From the NCBI GenBank assembly GCA_026873275.1, contig JANTUC010000004.1, forward strand, positions 1-64,000: a stretch of DNA of 64,000 nucleotides. The letters are read 5' to 3'. The translations under genes and the position numbers were made by a program. The notes beneath the pieces were generated by a model. It saw only the letters and a program-made list of their open reading frames with translations. It searched no databases and was not told where the DNA came from. Below, piece after piece: positions 10,861 to 22,864 of the stretch. The DNA is from Pseudopithomyces maydicus. Lineage: Eukaryota > Ascomycota > Dothideomycetes > Pleosporales > Didymosphaeriaceae. Numbering within the stretch: position 1 is the stretch's first letter; every line of letters begins with the position of its first letter.

Positions 10861-13800
10861 TTAGCATCTAGCACGTATAAGGATTGGTCTAAGGCATTTT
10901 TAGCAAATTTTCCGACTGCGTCTATAATATATAAGACAATTAGCCAAATTTCTAAGTTGCGTCCACTCTTAGCATACTTCCAGATCTTCATATGGACAAG
11001 CTTGTCAATATAGATAAGCGGTGACTTGCTAGAAGTGCACTTGAAACTATGCATGAGGTATTAGTAATTGAAGGCTCTTAGAGAGGTGGATAAACCGTAC
11101 TTACGCCACTAATAGTCATCTTGATATTATGTGACGTCTTTTGCTTCTTATCACGATCTGGTCTTGGCCTGTACTCATTATTGTCGTCCTCCTTGTCTTA
11201 CTCTGGGAACGGAAGCTGCAGGTTGTTCTCCTTGTCTTGATCCTGGGACGGAAGCTGTAGGTTGTACTCTTCGCCTATACACTTAGGGTCTGACTAAGCT
11301 GGAAGCCTGGTTTGTTCGTCCAGAGCGCAGCTTAGCATTCAGCTGGGTCCTCTATACCCAATACAGCTCGCTGGGTTCCATACCCAATACAGATCGCTGG
11401 GTCCTCCGGTGGCCATGTGTCAGACGGGTGTGCCATACGCCAACTTGTCTGGTCGGGCGGTCACGGACACGACTGCCACTGCATATAAAAGGGTCTTACG
11501 TCGCGCCGCTCCATACTCGACGAGGCGAAGCTTCCACACTACGGGGCATCCGGATACGCCTTCATCTCGGTGGTGGTAGAAGGGGGCGGACGAAGAATAG
11601 TCAAGCTAAGGCTTTCACAACTTCTTTACCAGTTTCGGCTTCTTGTAATTGCAAGCTCCCTGGCTAGGGAGATACTAACACCTAGCGTATTTAAAGCCAG
11701 CCCTCGCGATTGTGTTCTTACGGGCCCTGGCCAAGTATACCCAACATTCAAAATTATTCCAAATGCACCGAGAGCAGCAATCATCACCCTAGAGGAGTCT
11801 ACCTGCCTTAGTCTCTATAATCCGCGCAGTATATGAATACTAGTTAATTATAACCTCCACCGCGCCTTCCGGAGCCCGCGTCTAGGGTTGGCCCGTTAAC
11901 TAAGCCTGCTTAAGTTTAACCACCTTAGGTTGTCGAACTTGCAGCGCCTATAGGCAGGGCTAGAATCCTTTAGGCCAACGGAAAATTGGCACACTATCGT
12001 AGAGAGCGACCGGAATTAAGAACACAATCGTGCCCTCGAGGGAAACACTGCCACTATCTTTAATCTCTTCACTACGGGCCTCCTCACTCCCCACGGCCTC
12101 GTCGAAGCCCGTGACCATGGGCTCAAACATATCCTTGTCGTCGTCAATGGCCGAGGCCGGGAGAGGAGGAGGGGTGGTGGGGGCAGGAGGGGGAGCGCCT
12201 ATACATTATATCGTTAGCACTGCTACATATATGATACAAATACTAATTGGATATATAAGATGATCACATGTGCTAAGCCACTCTAGACCGTTTCTCACGC
12301 TACTGTTATAACATACAAAATAGTAAAACTTACGGAATCTCCTTCCGCTGCGGGTGTGGCCCAATTGCGGAGCCGCACTTAGTAGGCCCGAAGGCCTAAG
12401 GAGGTAGGGCGAGGTGCATGGGGGCGCGACCCCAGAGCGGGCGCCGGGGCGGACGACGATGGGTGGTATGGTGGGCGACTGTGTGTGTATAGTAAAGAAG
12501 AGAGGCAGCAGAAGAAGCAGAAGAAAAAAATACACAGAGTTATTAACATAACAGCAACTGCTTCTACTACGCTAAGGCCAAAAAAACGCGCTAAGCGTTA
12601 CTTTAGGGACGAAGTGAAAGTAAAAGGCATTACTTTTATTATTATTCACCTACTGTAAATAATAGTAGTATTATAATAATTCTTTACCCCATACTAATGT
12701 CTATCAATAGTAAGGCTACTAGAAGTCACTATATGTTTCTTACATTCTAGTTAAGGCATAACTATTAAGTTCATTTTGAATTCATATTATAATACTGATA
12801 TACGCTTTTCCTATACTAATTATTATTATTAGTACAACAAGCTTAATCCTTTTTAAAATATCTAAGAGTGTATTATAGAATTGGAGGTAGAATCAAAGTG
12901 TTATATATATTAAATGAATTCATTTCTTATGTTTCTAACCCACAAATAAATATGTACAAGAACCACAAGCAGCTAATCAGTCCTGATCGGACCCCTCCTC
13001 CAGAGTCTATTCTAAGAGTGGGAAGACAACGCAAAGCGAATCCAAATTAAGCCTAAAGTATCTAGAATTATCTCTACTAGAGATCTTAATAGTGCGAAGA
13101 TTAGTAAAGCGAGCGAGATAGCAAAATTATTACAAATTTATAAATTAGTTAGTAGCGATAATACAGTTGGTGAGGAAGAGCTCTATAGTTTAAAGGCGGA
13201 GCGCATTAATATTAGTGATAAATATAGAGGTGGTCTAAAGCAATCTAAGGCTGCTAAAAATAAATATTTTATAAAGGAATTATATATGCGCGACTTCTGC
13301 TCGCATCTGGCGGTAAACACGACTTATAATATTAGATAGGGCATAGCCCTACGTCCCCTAGATCGCGATCTCCTTATCCTCGTCCTCGCCCTCGCAATAT
13401 AATATTTGCAGTTCATGCTCTTACAGTACTATATTATTAATAATATTGTGGATCTCGCCAGGAAGTATGAAAAAGGAAGGTATTACTAAATTTAATATTT
13501 AATAGGCAGGATTAGTATTAAGAAAAATAGGTAGTAAGGATAAGAAAAGAATTGTAATAAAAAGTAAGTTAATAAGTTATTCACACTATATAGTAGATAA
13601 ATAATAAAAGTAAGTATAGTTCTGCCTAGCCGCTAGGTCCGCCTCTTTCATCTTATAGCTATACCAATAGGTCAGTTTTTATACACATTCAGGATGCCAT
13701 TGTTATATGTGACCATCCACGTATACTATTTATAAAAAAGAACTACTTATTTGTAGCTATACATACTTATTATCCTAATTTATATATCTTTTATGTTAAT

Positions 13801-14379
13801 TATAGTCTAAAGACATAGTAGTTATTTTTTTAAAAAAAGTAGCTGTCAAGAGGCGGAGCGATTGCTAAAAACAGAGCGATTAATAGAATTAGCGCGGCTA
13901 TTAGAATTAAAGTAGCTACTAAAGTTAGAGCGGCCACTAAGATTAGCTTTATATAATATTGCAATAATTATTCGAGGCGTTAGTATTAGGTAGAGGTCAA
14001 TATGTATATCGCGGTCGAAACAATAGTATAAACTATAGTTAATATTACTATGCCACGTAGGTCAGCTATAATTCTAAGCCACTAAAACTATTAAGTAAAC
14101 AGTAAACTTACTAGTAGCCCTCCAGCGTCCTATAGTGTGTGCTGTTGATACAAGGAAGAGAGAGCTAGAGAAAACTTTACAAAATTTAGTATAGAATTCG
14201 CGCTGCTAAGAGGAATAACAGCTAGCCACACCTTAGGTGGAATAGCAGCGACACTGAAGTCGCTGTAATAAGTAAAAATGTCTGCACTGTTGTAGTAGAA
14301 CTGACTGAAGCGTGGAGAGAGTAGTTTTATAATTGAAGTTTTGTGCCTGTCTCTTATTATGCTGTTGTGCGCGATTGGT
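10861..14379. other. Decayed repeat DNA without genes
   Basis: No supported gene. Noted items: a roughly 45-bp direct duplication at about 11185-11260 (CTCCTTGTCTT..GGGA..GGAAGCTG..GGTTGT); a three-fold GCTGGGT..ATACCCAATACAG motif at 11340-11405; a TATA-like GCATATAAAAGGG at about 11480; a GC-rich G-run patch at about 12150-12200; and a strongly AT-rich segment 12600-14100. The mix fits mutated LTR-element fragments, but no protein relic is readable here. Confidence 0.5.
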
Positions 14380-14392
14380 TACACAGATAAAC

Positions 14393-15015
14393 GAACGCTC
14401 GTCTTACCTTACTACACTTCTCAAACAAGCTGCCAAAAATGAACTCCTGTCCTTGATACCTTCTACTGCTCACCATGTTCAAGTACATGTGCGCGTGTAT
14501 GCAATTTTGAAAGGACTGGAAAATACATACCAGGACCTATGGATACTTCTCAATTAGGCATCTTTCAGTCATTCTATCCGTGAGTTTAACATGGGCGACG
14601 CCATGTGTGATTACGTCGATGTAGGTAACGAGAAAAAATGTTCGGATGGAAAAATTAGAGGTACGTCCAAACAACGCTCGAGACATCGCTGTTTGAGTTG
14701 ATCCCGTATAGCCATTTTTCGCCAGAATTTATCAGACGTCCACCGTCAAAGTATTATTTCTGGTGGCACATCTGACAACGGTTACGCTCGTTTGCTGGGC
14801 CTTTTGTAGAAGACGAGATAGTTCGTAAGAGGATCGTTCTTCTCGAGGGGCCTCCCTTCTCTCGTGATCTAGCCAAGATCAAGGACAGCTTCCGTAAAGT
14901 CTCGTTTAAAAACATTTTCAGGAACCAGAAGCTACCTCAGCGCAAATTATCATACAACATGACCCCGGGGTGGATTACGCAAAGGCTGCTTCAAGAGCTC
15001 CGTCTTTTCTTATAG
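14393..15015 (+). pseudogene. Relic of the conserved domain of a fungal CCCH zinc-finger protein
   Basis: Three pieces match, in order, the conserved domain that sits N-terminal to the CCCH fingers in a large fungal zinc-finger family. First a VHVRVYAILKGL strand, then NMGDAMCDYVDVGNEK, then SGGTSDNGYARLLG and RIVLLEGPPFSRDL. An intron is still recognisable (GTACGT at 14661 to TAG at 14711, 51 bp), and splicing restores the frame across it. Breaks: a TAG at about 14557, and a one-base loss near 14804 between the LLG and the PFVEDE parts. The fingers themselves are not present; the frame stops at 15015. The family match is from memory. The decayed state is read directly. Confidence 0.6.
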
Positions 15016-16197
15016 TAATCCCAACCCTCTTACAGGGTTCTGCCTTGTCCGAAAGACCCACAACGATGGGGGTGTCACGGAACATATAGGGGCAGCGTGT
15101 GGATCAGCCATCGCGTTTTTGGTAGTAGGGAAGTACACAAATAATATAAATAAAATTCGCTTGTGCAAAAGAAACTATTCCGTTGTGAAATCTGCAATGG
15201 CTTTTTCACCAGCATTATGTGAGAAATTATACCCCATGAGAAGTGACTGTTCGTTTGCCTCGAAGCAAGCCAGGTATCCTAGCCCCACATTGCGCTACCA
15301 TTATACTCAGCTCTGGTAGTTCCCCGCCCAGTGCGTGAACCCTTAGAGGATTATTTATGTCGCAATCCTTCTCTTACCCCTCCCCCCCCCCTCCTTTTTT
15401 TTTTGCAATATCTAAGGGAGGGTGTAAGAGGGTCACCAATAGCATACTGATATTTATTCACCCATTAAAGTATAGCCCTTGCATCTTACGCCATCACTTC
15501 GATCTCCGTACATTAATCTTAATTAGCCGGTCCTTCTTCTCTGCCATCATTCTCGATCATATACTTTTTAAGAATAAGGAATCAATATGATAAGAAAAAA
15601 AGATGAAAGCTTTCACCAGTAAGGCAGAATAGCCAGGCAGCACCACTAAATATAATGAGACTGCGGGGTAGCTTAGAAGAATGTATAAGTAGTAATATTA
15701 GCTAAAGGTGCTTTCGCTTACAACTCCTTAGAGACAAATATAGCTTTAGCACGAATGGTGAGGCTACTTACTAACCCTATGCATTGTACTTTCGAGCTAT
15801 TAGCTCTCGTTGCAAGCACACATTTCCCGCTTTCCTATTATATCAATGAATTATTGCCACCAGGACAAGGTCAGGGCCGGTGCAGGCCGGCCATCCTCTC
15901 GGTGGCGGTGTCAACTCAAAGTACCGCTCACGTACTCTGCACCTCACCACGTTTAGTAAGTGAACTACTACGTATACGCCATGCCATCTCGGTATTATTT
16001 AGGCCTGCCGCTTTATCGCAATTCTATTCTACTCTAATTACGGAGTGCTCTACTCGCTAATTTCTATAGCTGTCACAAGCTACTTTTAGATAGTCGTATA
16101 GAGCAAGTTTCGTGTTATTGACAAAATCTAACTATAGAGGTTGGTGGGGTTGCTACAGGCGCTGGTTAGAGGTGTAGGTGCACGGACCATCGCCTAA
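15016..16197. other. No gene seen
   Basis: Mixed AT-rich DNA. It includes a C-run followed by a T-run at about 15377-15408. Short open frames (15119-15319, 15357-15590, 15755-16060) show no motifs. Confidence 0.5.
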
Positions 16198-18486
16198 CTA
16201 GGCAGCAAGTTCAGGTGACGGTTGTCGGCGCGCCAGCTGCGTGACAATAGCCTCTAGTTGCTATGCCGCAAGCGCTGCCTGCGATGATACAGTATTGGGG
16301 TGATGAGAGCCCAGGACTTCGTTTCGTAACCTACAATAGTCCTGCATTAAGAAAATTGCCTCCTTTACTTTACCAAGACCTTTGAATGTAAATGCAAGGT
16401 TGTTTATGCTAGTTAGCGTGTTGGGATGGTCTGCTCTGAGCTTCTTCTTGCTTATCTCTATTACTTGTACCTCTAGCGCTTCGGCGTCTGTCTACCGGTC
16501 TTGGTTCCTGTACGTTGACGCTAGGTTCGCCATGTTGCTTAGTGTGTTGGGATGGTCTGCTCTAAGCTTTGTTTTACTTGTCTCTATTACTCCTACAAAC
16601 AGCGCTTCGGCGTCTGTCCACCGGCTTTGCTTCTAGTATGTTGATGCTAGGTTCGTTATGCTTGTCAGCGTGTTGGGATGGTCTGTTCTGAGTTTCGTCT
16701 TACTTGTTTCTATTACTTGCACTTCCAGCGCTTCGGCGTCTGCCTATTGACCTTTAGAACGATATACTTCGCCTATTATTGCTATACTCTAAAGCGTATA
16801 TTTATTATCTTTGCCTAGAGTTTTCCTTTTTGTCTTTATGGACTGCAACGACATTGTTTCTGCTTTAACCTAATTCCCTATTTCTAATGTATACTATGCC
16901 GCCCTATATAGCAGTAAGGCCTAGTCCTTTAATGACTCTTCCCCTTCTGGCCGCTGTTCCGCAGCAGATTTAGTGTGCGCGAACAGCCCCTAGTATACTG
17001 CCTAGTTCTCGTGGCTTCCTGTTGGAAAAGCGGAACAGAGGTTACTAATAAATTGTTGATTCCACTGCTCTAGTTCGTCATGAATCTCTAGCTATTTCCG
17101 CATAGCGAGCTGCACTAGTCTGTGTATTTCAAAGCTTGCCCCATCTGCGTTCATGGATACGAACGAGTAATCACGCAGTGTCTGAATGTCATTTTCAAAC
17201 CCGTCATCGCCCGCACTGGATTGCGACGCGCTGTCTTCATCCTCCCAGGCCCGTCGCTTGCCGTCGCGCTCGTGCTGCTCTTGCTCGGCAGGCTCCGCTT
17301 CTGGCTGGGAACGAAGCAGCTCCTCAGGTATCCCTTGCCGGTTAAAGAAACTCATCAGCGAGAGCAAACCGGCGGCAGATGGCCGTGTCTCTCTGATGTG
17401 GTCGAAAGAGATCTGCCATGTGATAATGATCGAGTTCTTTGCCTTATAATTGTGACGAAGCTGTCCTGCCCTGCTGTCGAGAAGAGTTGTTCTTTTGTGG
17501 TCGCTCCTTTGGAAGTCTGCGAGGTACTGTCTTATAGAGCAGCGAGGTGCTTTCCGAGCGATACAGGCTGCCGCCTGCACAATGGCGAGTGGCATATACT
17601 CTAGCACCTTAACGAGTTCGTTTATACTAGCAGTATCCTTGTTCCCTTCGAGCTTCTTCTTAAAGAGTATACTAGCTTGCATCTTGTTCATAGGCTGTAC
17701 GCTGATAATGTTGCGCCGCTCCACGAGCTGCAACGCCGCGTCTTGGTTCCGTGTTGTTACCAAGACCGAGCCGCGCTCACTGTGTGGAATATAGGAATGC
17801 AGCGGTTTGAGGGCGCTTTTCAAATTGGCCGCCTCGTCTCGCTGGGCAATTGGGACATCCACAAGAAAGCTAGCATCGTTAACGTTGTCAAGCATAAGTA
17901 ACCATCGATCCTTGCTACTACACAGCTAGTTGTGTACCAGCCTGAAAATGTTCGCCTTAGGATTCTGTCGCCCGGATATCTTGACGCGGTCGGCTATGTC
18001 ACGATAGCTTTGTTCGAACCTAGCTGCGTTGCTGGCATGTACCTAGAGCACCCACGTCTCGGCCGATCGCTCGTGCGTCTGGTACGCATACTCGATGGCG
18101 AGCTGTGACTTCCTTTGCGTACGTCAGCCTATATGCAGGACGAACGCAGTACTCTATTCACCCTACGCCGCCCAAGCCGACGAGCGCCACCCATGAGCCT
18201 GCCAAAGCGCATTGCTGGTGGACATCTTCGAGTATTGTCCCTCGCTCGACGAAATCGGCGTCACGGGAAAAGGGTATCGCGGTAGAAGGGCGTAGTGGAG
18301 TCTCCAGTCGTTCTGCGGGGCGGCTATTAGCGTAGGGCCCTGCGGCGGGTCGACCCTCAACCTTCGATCTTCCCGCACGCGAAGCAGCTTACCAGGCGCA
18401 AAGTTGTATGTGGTGTTGACCGTGCCGTTGACGATACCACTTACGACGCTAGATTTCGCATCGCGGAGGGTCATTGTAGAGGCCAT
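16198..18486 (-). pseudogene. NB-ARC/TPR NLR relic with ten in-frame TAG codons
   Basis: STAND-class NLR of the fungal NB-ARC/tetratricopeptide type, normally a cytosolic switch for non-self recognition or programmed cell death. Exon 1 (18486-18393) encodes a 31-residue N-terminus. Exon 2 (18312-18162) carries PFSRDADFVERG and VALVGLGGVG. Exon 3 starts at 18112 with KSQLAIEYA, so the P-loop is split by a 49-bp intron with a GCTGAC branch site. The first intron is 80 bp (GTAAGC..CGCAG). Next come LLMLDNV (Walker B-like), VLVTTRN, a winged-helix region, then at least three 42-residue TPRs with an exact 126-bp period (16418, 16544, 16670). Ten internal stops, all TAG, lie at 17926, 17092, 16921, 16894, 16870, 16789, 16744, 16633, 16492 and 16261, at positions where the family has Trp. 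The frame is otherwise unbroken over 720 codons. Confidence 0.85.
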
Positions 18487-18894
18487 TATGCTGCTGTGGA
18501 AGAGAGTGTGCACTGGAAGAAGTGTTTGCGACGAGGCCTGCGAGCCGACGAGGGCTTGCAGCAGGGGGCCAGCTGCGCCGCAGTCGGGCCTCAGTCTACC
18601 TGCCTTTCTAGACAATTTGCCTGGCGGAGTTACAAGGCTGAGGTGTCTGCAACGCTCTTGCTCAATCTCACCAATACATCTTCAAAGTTGAACATGGATA
18701 AGACAGTTTCCTAAGTATTGCGACTTTCATGTCTTGCGCTTGAAGATAGATAGATTCCAACATAGTTGTCCGTTTTCCCGTGGCGTCTATCAACACATAC
18801 ATCCAGCAAGACACCAGTCTCAATTGTATTAGAGTATGACTGTCAGTCCCCTTCGACATGGTCCATTCATCACATCATCCGGACGCCCTGGCTG

Positions 18895-19633
18895 AGTCTA
18901 GTAATGTGGCCCCTCCCATGGCCCGAACTTCTTGTTGTTTGACTGTGGCTCATAACCTGCTTTTTGAGAGCTTCGTGGTCTCTTCAACGACCTTTTCCTT
19001 CCACGTGTTGTCAAGCCGTCCCCAGTACAGATTGCGTAATGCAGGAAGGAACTGAACATCGATGATGCAGTATCGCTCAATATCCTCCTTCAGCGGCCGC
19101 TCATTGAAAACTTCGTAGGTTCCACCCTTTGTTGGATGGAAGAGCGCCAAGTCTTTCTCTTTGGCAGCTTTCCATATCTGTTTCTCGTTGTGTGATATTG
19201 GGGCGTTTTTGGTGATGCATTTGTCGAGTCCATTGAAGTAACGACGTTGAAACGCTGGGCGTGCCGCATTTTCCATCAGTTGCACATCTTCGATGCCATC
19301 CAGTCGCACCCCAAAATGGTGGTATAGAGCATCGGAGTCATTGCGAAGATCGAAGAAGACTTGAATAATGGTGGGAGATTCGAGGATAGATTTCAACGTA
19401 GTCCCATCTGCAGTAGGAGTAGTGAAGGCAGCAGTTTGAAGCTTGTACACGTCCAACAGATAGACTGAATCCATTGGCTGCACATACAGAGTGACGATAG
19501 AAATACTGCCATGACGCGAGAGGCTTATTCCCTCCAGGTCGACGTATAAGCAAGGATGGTTTTCTGGAAGCGTTTGAAGCACTTCTACGAGAGAAGAAAC
19601 ACTCGACTGCTCGTTCACAAGCGTATGGAGCAT
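18895..19633 (-). CDS. DEDD-type 3'-5' exonuclease domain protein, C-terminus frameshifted
   Basis: RNase D/EXD1-like 3'-5' exonuclease fold. ATG 19633 opens a 227-codon frame to 18950. Visible active-site elements are motif I YVDLEG (Asp32, Glu34), motif II FFDLRNDSDAL around residue 95-103, and motif III YCIIDVQFLPAL near residue 190. Fungal homologues usually end in a short tail containing a GPW motif. Here a GPW tail (SQKAGYEP .. KKFGPW) is present at 18970-18898 but one frame away, so a single-base indel near 18965 probably cuts the natural end. The main domain is intact. Substrate unknown. It lies next to the NLR relic, same strand, in AT-rich surroundings. Confidence 0.7.
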
Positions 19634-22600
19634 GGCATCTGTATTCCAGCTTTAGATGAAAAACATAAATGTATTCAGAAAGAGTCTTACTCGATCTATA
19701 TACGCAATGTGATATTCAGGCTCTGTACAAACAGACACGGTTGGTAACGTTTCGAGATGTAGTTTTGGGAAGATAGAGTAGAAGTAAGCAATCGAACCAT
19801 CAGGATGGGACTTTGGCTTTATGGTGTGGGCCACGTGCGACTTCAGAACGTGAAACCATGTTACGGCATCCTCCGTTATCGTTATTTAATTAACAAAGAT
19901 TAAGCTGTTGAGGGCGCATTGCGTCTTATGTGTGGCCCGCTGGTTGATCCTAGCATATACGAACTTAGAAAAAATGAGAGACTAATGAAAAGAGACAACA
20001 TCAGCCAAGAATCTACCACGACCATGATAAAATGATTATTTGGATGCTAGTGGGGAGAATGTCAGTCAATCTCAGCGCAAGCTATGGTCCAACAACTTCA
20101 TAGTACATCTTTAGCACACCTGAACATAAGCAAACAGCAGTCTGATACAATACCTATATCATACCAGTGACACTTCCGTTATTACTCTATAATCGACCCA
20201 AAGATCACAAGGAAGGTGTTGGTGGTGACATACGATTGATGCGGTTATGTGGCAACGCATGATTGGCACATAGTCTTGAGGGTGTGTCTCCGGGACCGAG
20301 GACGCAAACTTTCAGGAACGAGGCATTAAATATGTTAAGGCACGGCCAATCTAAGCAATATTACTGCAACCATTTCGTTTTTGTAGCCATCTGTACGGCG
20401 TTTCATATTACGATCAGAAGGTTTTTTTAAAGTTTAGTGACTCCTAAGTACGAACGCATACCAATAACCTTGTATCGTAGAATAATAGCTTATAGGAAAC
20501 CGAGGGCGAAACTGTTCTTATCGCTTTCCACGTCTTTGCAACTATCTTTCAAGAACCCAAGTATACGAGTAGACGATGTAGATGCATTTACAGAAAACGA
20601 CTACCCAATATTATTGACCGGACCGTCGTACATTTTCCTCAACTTGAACAGGGGTGGAACGGCTCCCCGAGTAACGTTGGCTTGGGTGATGATCGGGCGT
20701 CTCTTTTACTTTCTAGATGCACTGGACGTAAATTGGAGGCCCGTTTTTCGGGCCCCGTAGCGGGCTTTCTCCAACTTTTGGGCTCTGGTGGCCCTAAACC
20801 GGTAGTCGTACTGACAAAACTTAGAAAAACTATGATATCATTTGTGCGACACGTCAGGGAGATTGCATGGATTTTCCGGTGAAACCATAGTATTGGTAAG
20901 CTTAACATTCTCAGGGGTTCAAAGTCACGCCTTGCATGTCCGTTGGCTTTTAACATAGATACCAACAACACAGATAATCTTATTGCCTATCATGTTGGAA
21001 GAATCGCTTTTCTTCGATCCCAGTGTAAAACATCAGCTCCTTCAAGCCCCCTGTTCTAGTATACTTTCCCGTACACAGTACATTGAAGGAGGCATTCACG
21101 AGAATATTTTGAGCTGGAAGTTCTACAGGTATTGAGAAATCATTGATTCATTGCCAGCCCTGTATGATCGCTTATTCTAGTCACCAATCGACACGTTCGC
21201 ACTAGGATTTTTCACAGGACGCTGGTTTCTCGTATCCATTTCAATCGAATCACTCAGGCACTCGACTTTTCACATGCATCTCCATTTTTCATGCAAACTA
21301 CCTCAACGTACCGGCTACCGCCTTCAGCCTGATCGTGCTGATCGCACTTTCTCGATCGTATTGATCTGCAAAAGAAGCTGAATACATACTTCTGACGTAC
21401 TACAGTACACTTATACACACAATATTCTTATCTTTGCAATACAGTCCTGGAAGGTAATACATCCTGTAACAAGATCATTTCCCTCAGCACCTATTTGCAT
21501 ATCTACTCAGGTCCTTGATCCGAGCCCAACACCTATTTGATGTGCAAGTAGTGAAACGGCTTCTTGCTTCTTGCGGCATCTCTCAATTGAACTAACACAT
21601 CCGTCTCTGTTTGGAAGAATATTCATTTACTTCAACTTCCTTCTCCGTCTACAGGACTACCATTTTTATATTTCCCAATACCGCGCTGGAACACGTAGTG
21701 TCAAGGTATCCTAGTCCCTCGTGGAATTGAATTCTTGGCAAAGATACTCATCCCCTTTCCTAGCGACTCTTGAACCTTGATGGGGTGCCGAGAATCGAGC
21801 TGTGTGAAAACGGTTCAAGATCCTATCTTAGTGAGATCGTGATCATCTTGCGTTCATCTATCGTGTATGCAGCACGCTTCATTAGCAATCGTGCTGGGAA
21901 TAGTGGTTTCATTAAACGTTTTGATAAGTACCCCTCGACTAATATACCGCACAATCAGCAGCTATTTTACAGTAAGCGATATTCCAGCCGTATATACTTT
22001 CAAGAGACTTCTCGAATCCACTAGTTACGCGCAGATTCACGCCATACAGCACAAGCAATGATGCAGTGAACAACGTGGCCGGATTTAGTTGGTTGTTCAT
22101 GTAGTACAAGCTAATGCAATCTGTTTATTGCTTCTTCATTTTTGCATAGTACGATGATGACCAGTTGTCACCGGTAATTATCGCTAGTAATCTTCTCTTC
22201 GGAGAATACACAGGTATTGTATCCAGCAATCCAAGCATTTTATTTTGCAGCGCTCTTTGCAGTAGGGTCAGAGTTTTTTTCAAGACGGCCAAAGTTATAG
22301 ACAAGTGGTTCAGGCTCATCAAAGGCCTTCTAAATTATAATAGCGGTAACGATATGCAGTTGAAGCATTTGTGTCCAAAAATCGACTAGGATGTACTGCG
22401 CACTCCACTTGGCTTGGTGAAGCTTAAGTTATCGGGAGAGCAGACCAATTTGCTTCAGGTACAGGAAGTGTACTTTGGGGCGAGTAGACGGCTTGATATA
22501 CGCAGGTGCAACTGAGCCTTTGGAGAAAGTTGCAAAGTGGACATAGCGCGATGACCAGGATAGGATCGAAGAGAAAATTTACATTAGGAAGATAGCCACC

Positions 22601-22864
22601 GAAGGAATTGGGCGACGCAGCTAGTTCCTCGGCGGCGGGATGAAATGAGCTAGTCTGCTTGACGTTAGGCGGGTTGGCTGTTTACCAAGACTACTGAGCC
22701 AAACTCGTCGGTGTCGTGGCTAGATTTGAGGACTCGCCAATCGGTCGTTGGACTGAGAAGTCTTACTTGACAGTCTTTGCTGACTGGAAAGGTTTATGTC
22801 GCATAGCAAATCCAAACTTTGATGCTTCTCTTTTCACCGCGCAACGACACAACATCTTGTAGAG
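19634..22864. other. No supported gene
   Basis: Several frames of 60-110 codons exist (for example 20437-20760 and 20639-20971, opposite strands) but none shows a family motif or splice structure. The stretch 21180-21760 is rich in C/T tracts. A GGCCCG/CGGGCC hairpin with a five-T loop lies at 20738-20754. Confidence 0.45.

Noticed and set aside
20437..20760. 107-codon plus-strand frame
   Set aside because: Begins with a non-ATG codon, has no motif, and overlaps an equally long frame on the other strand.
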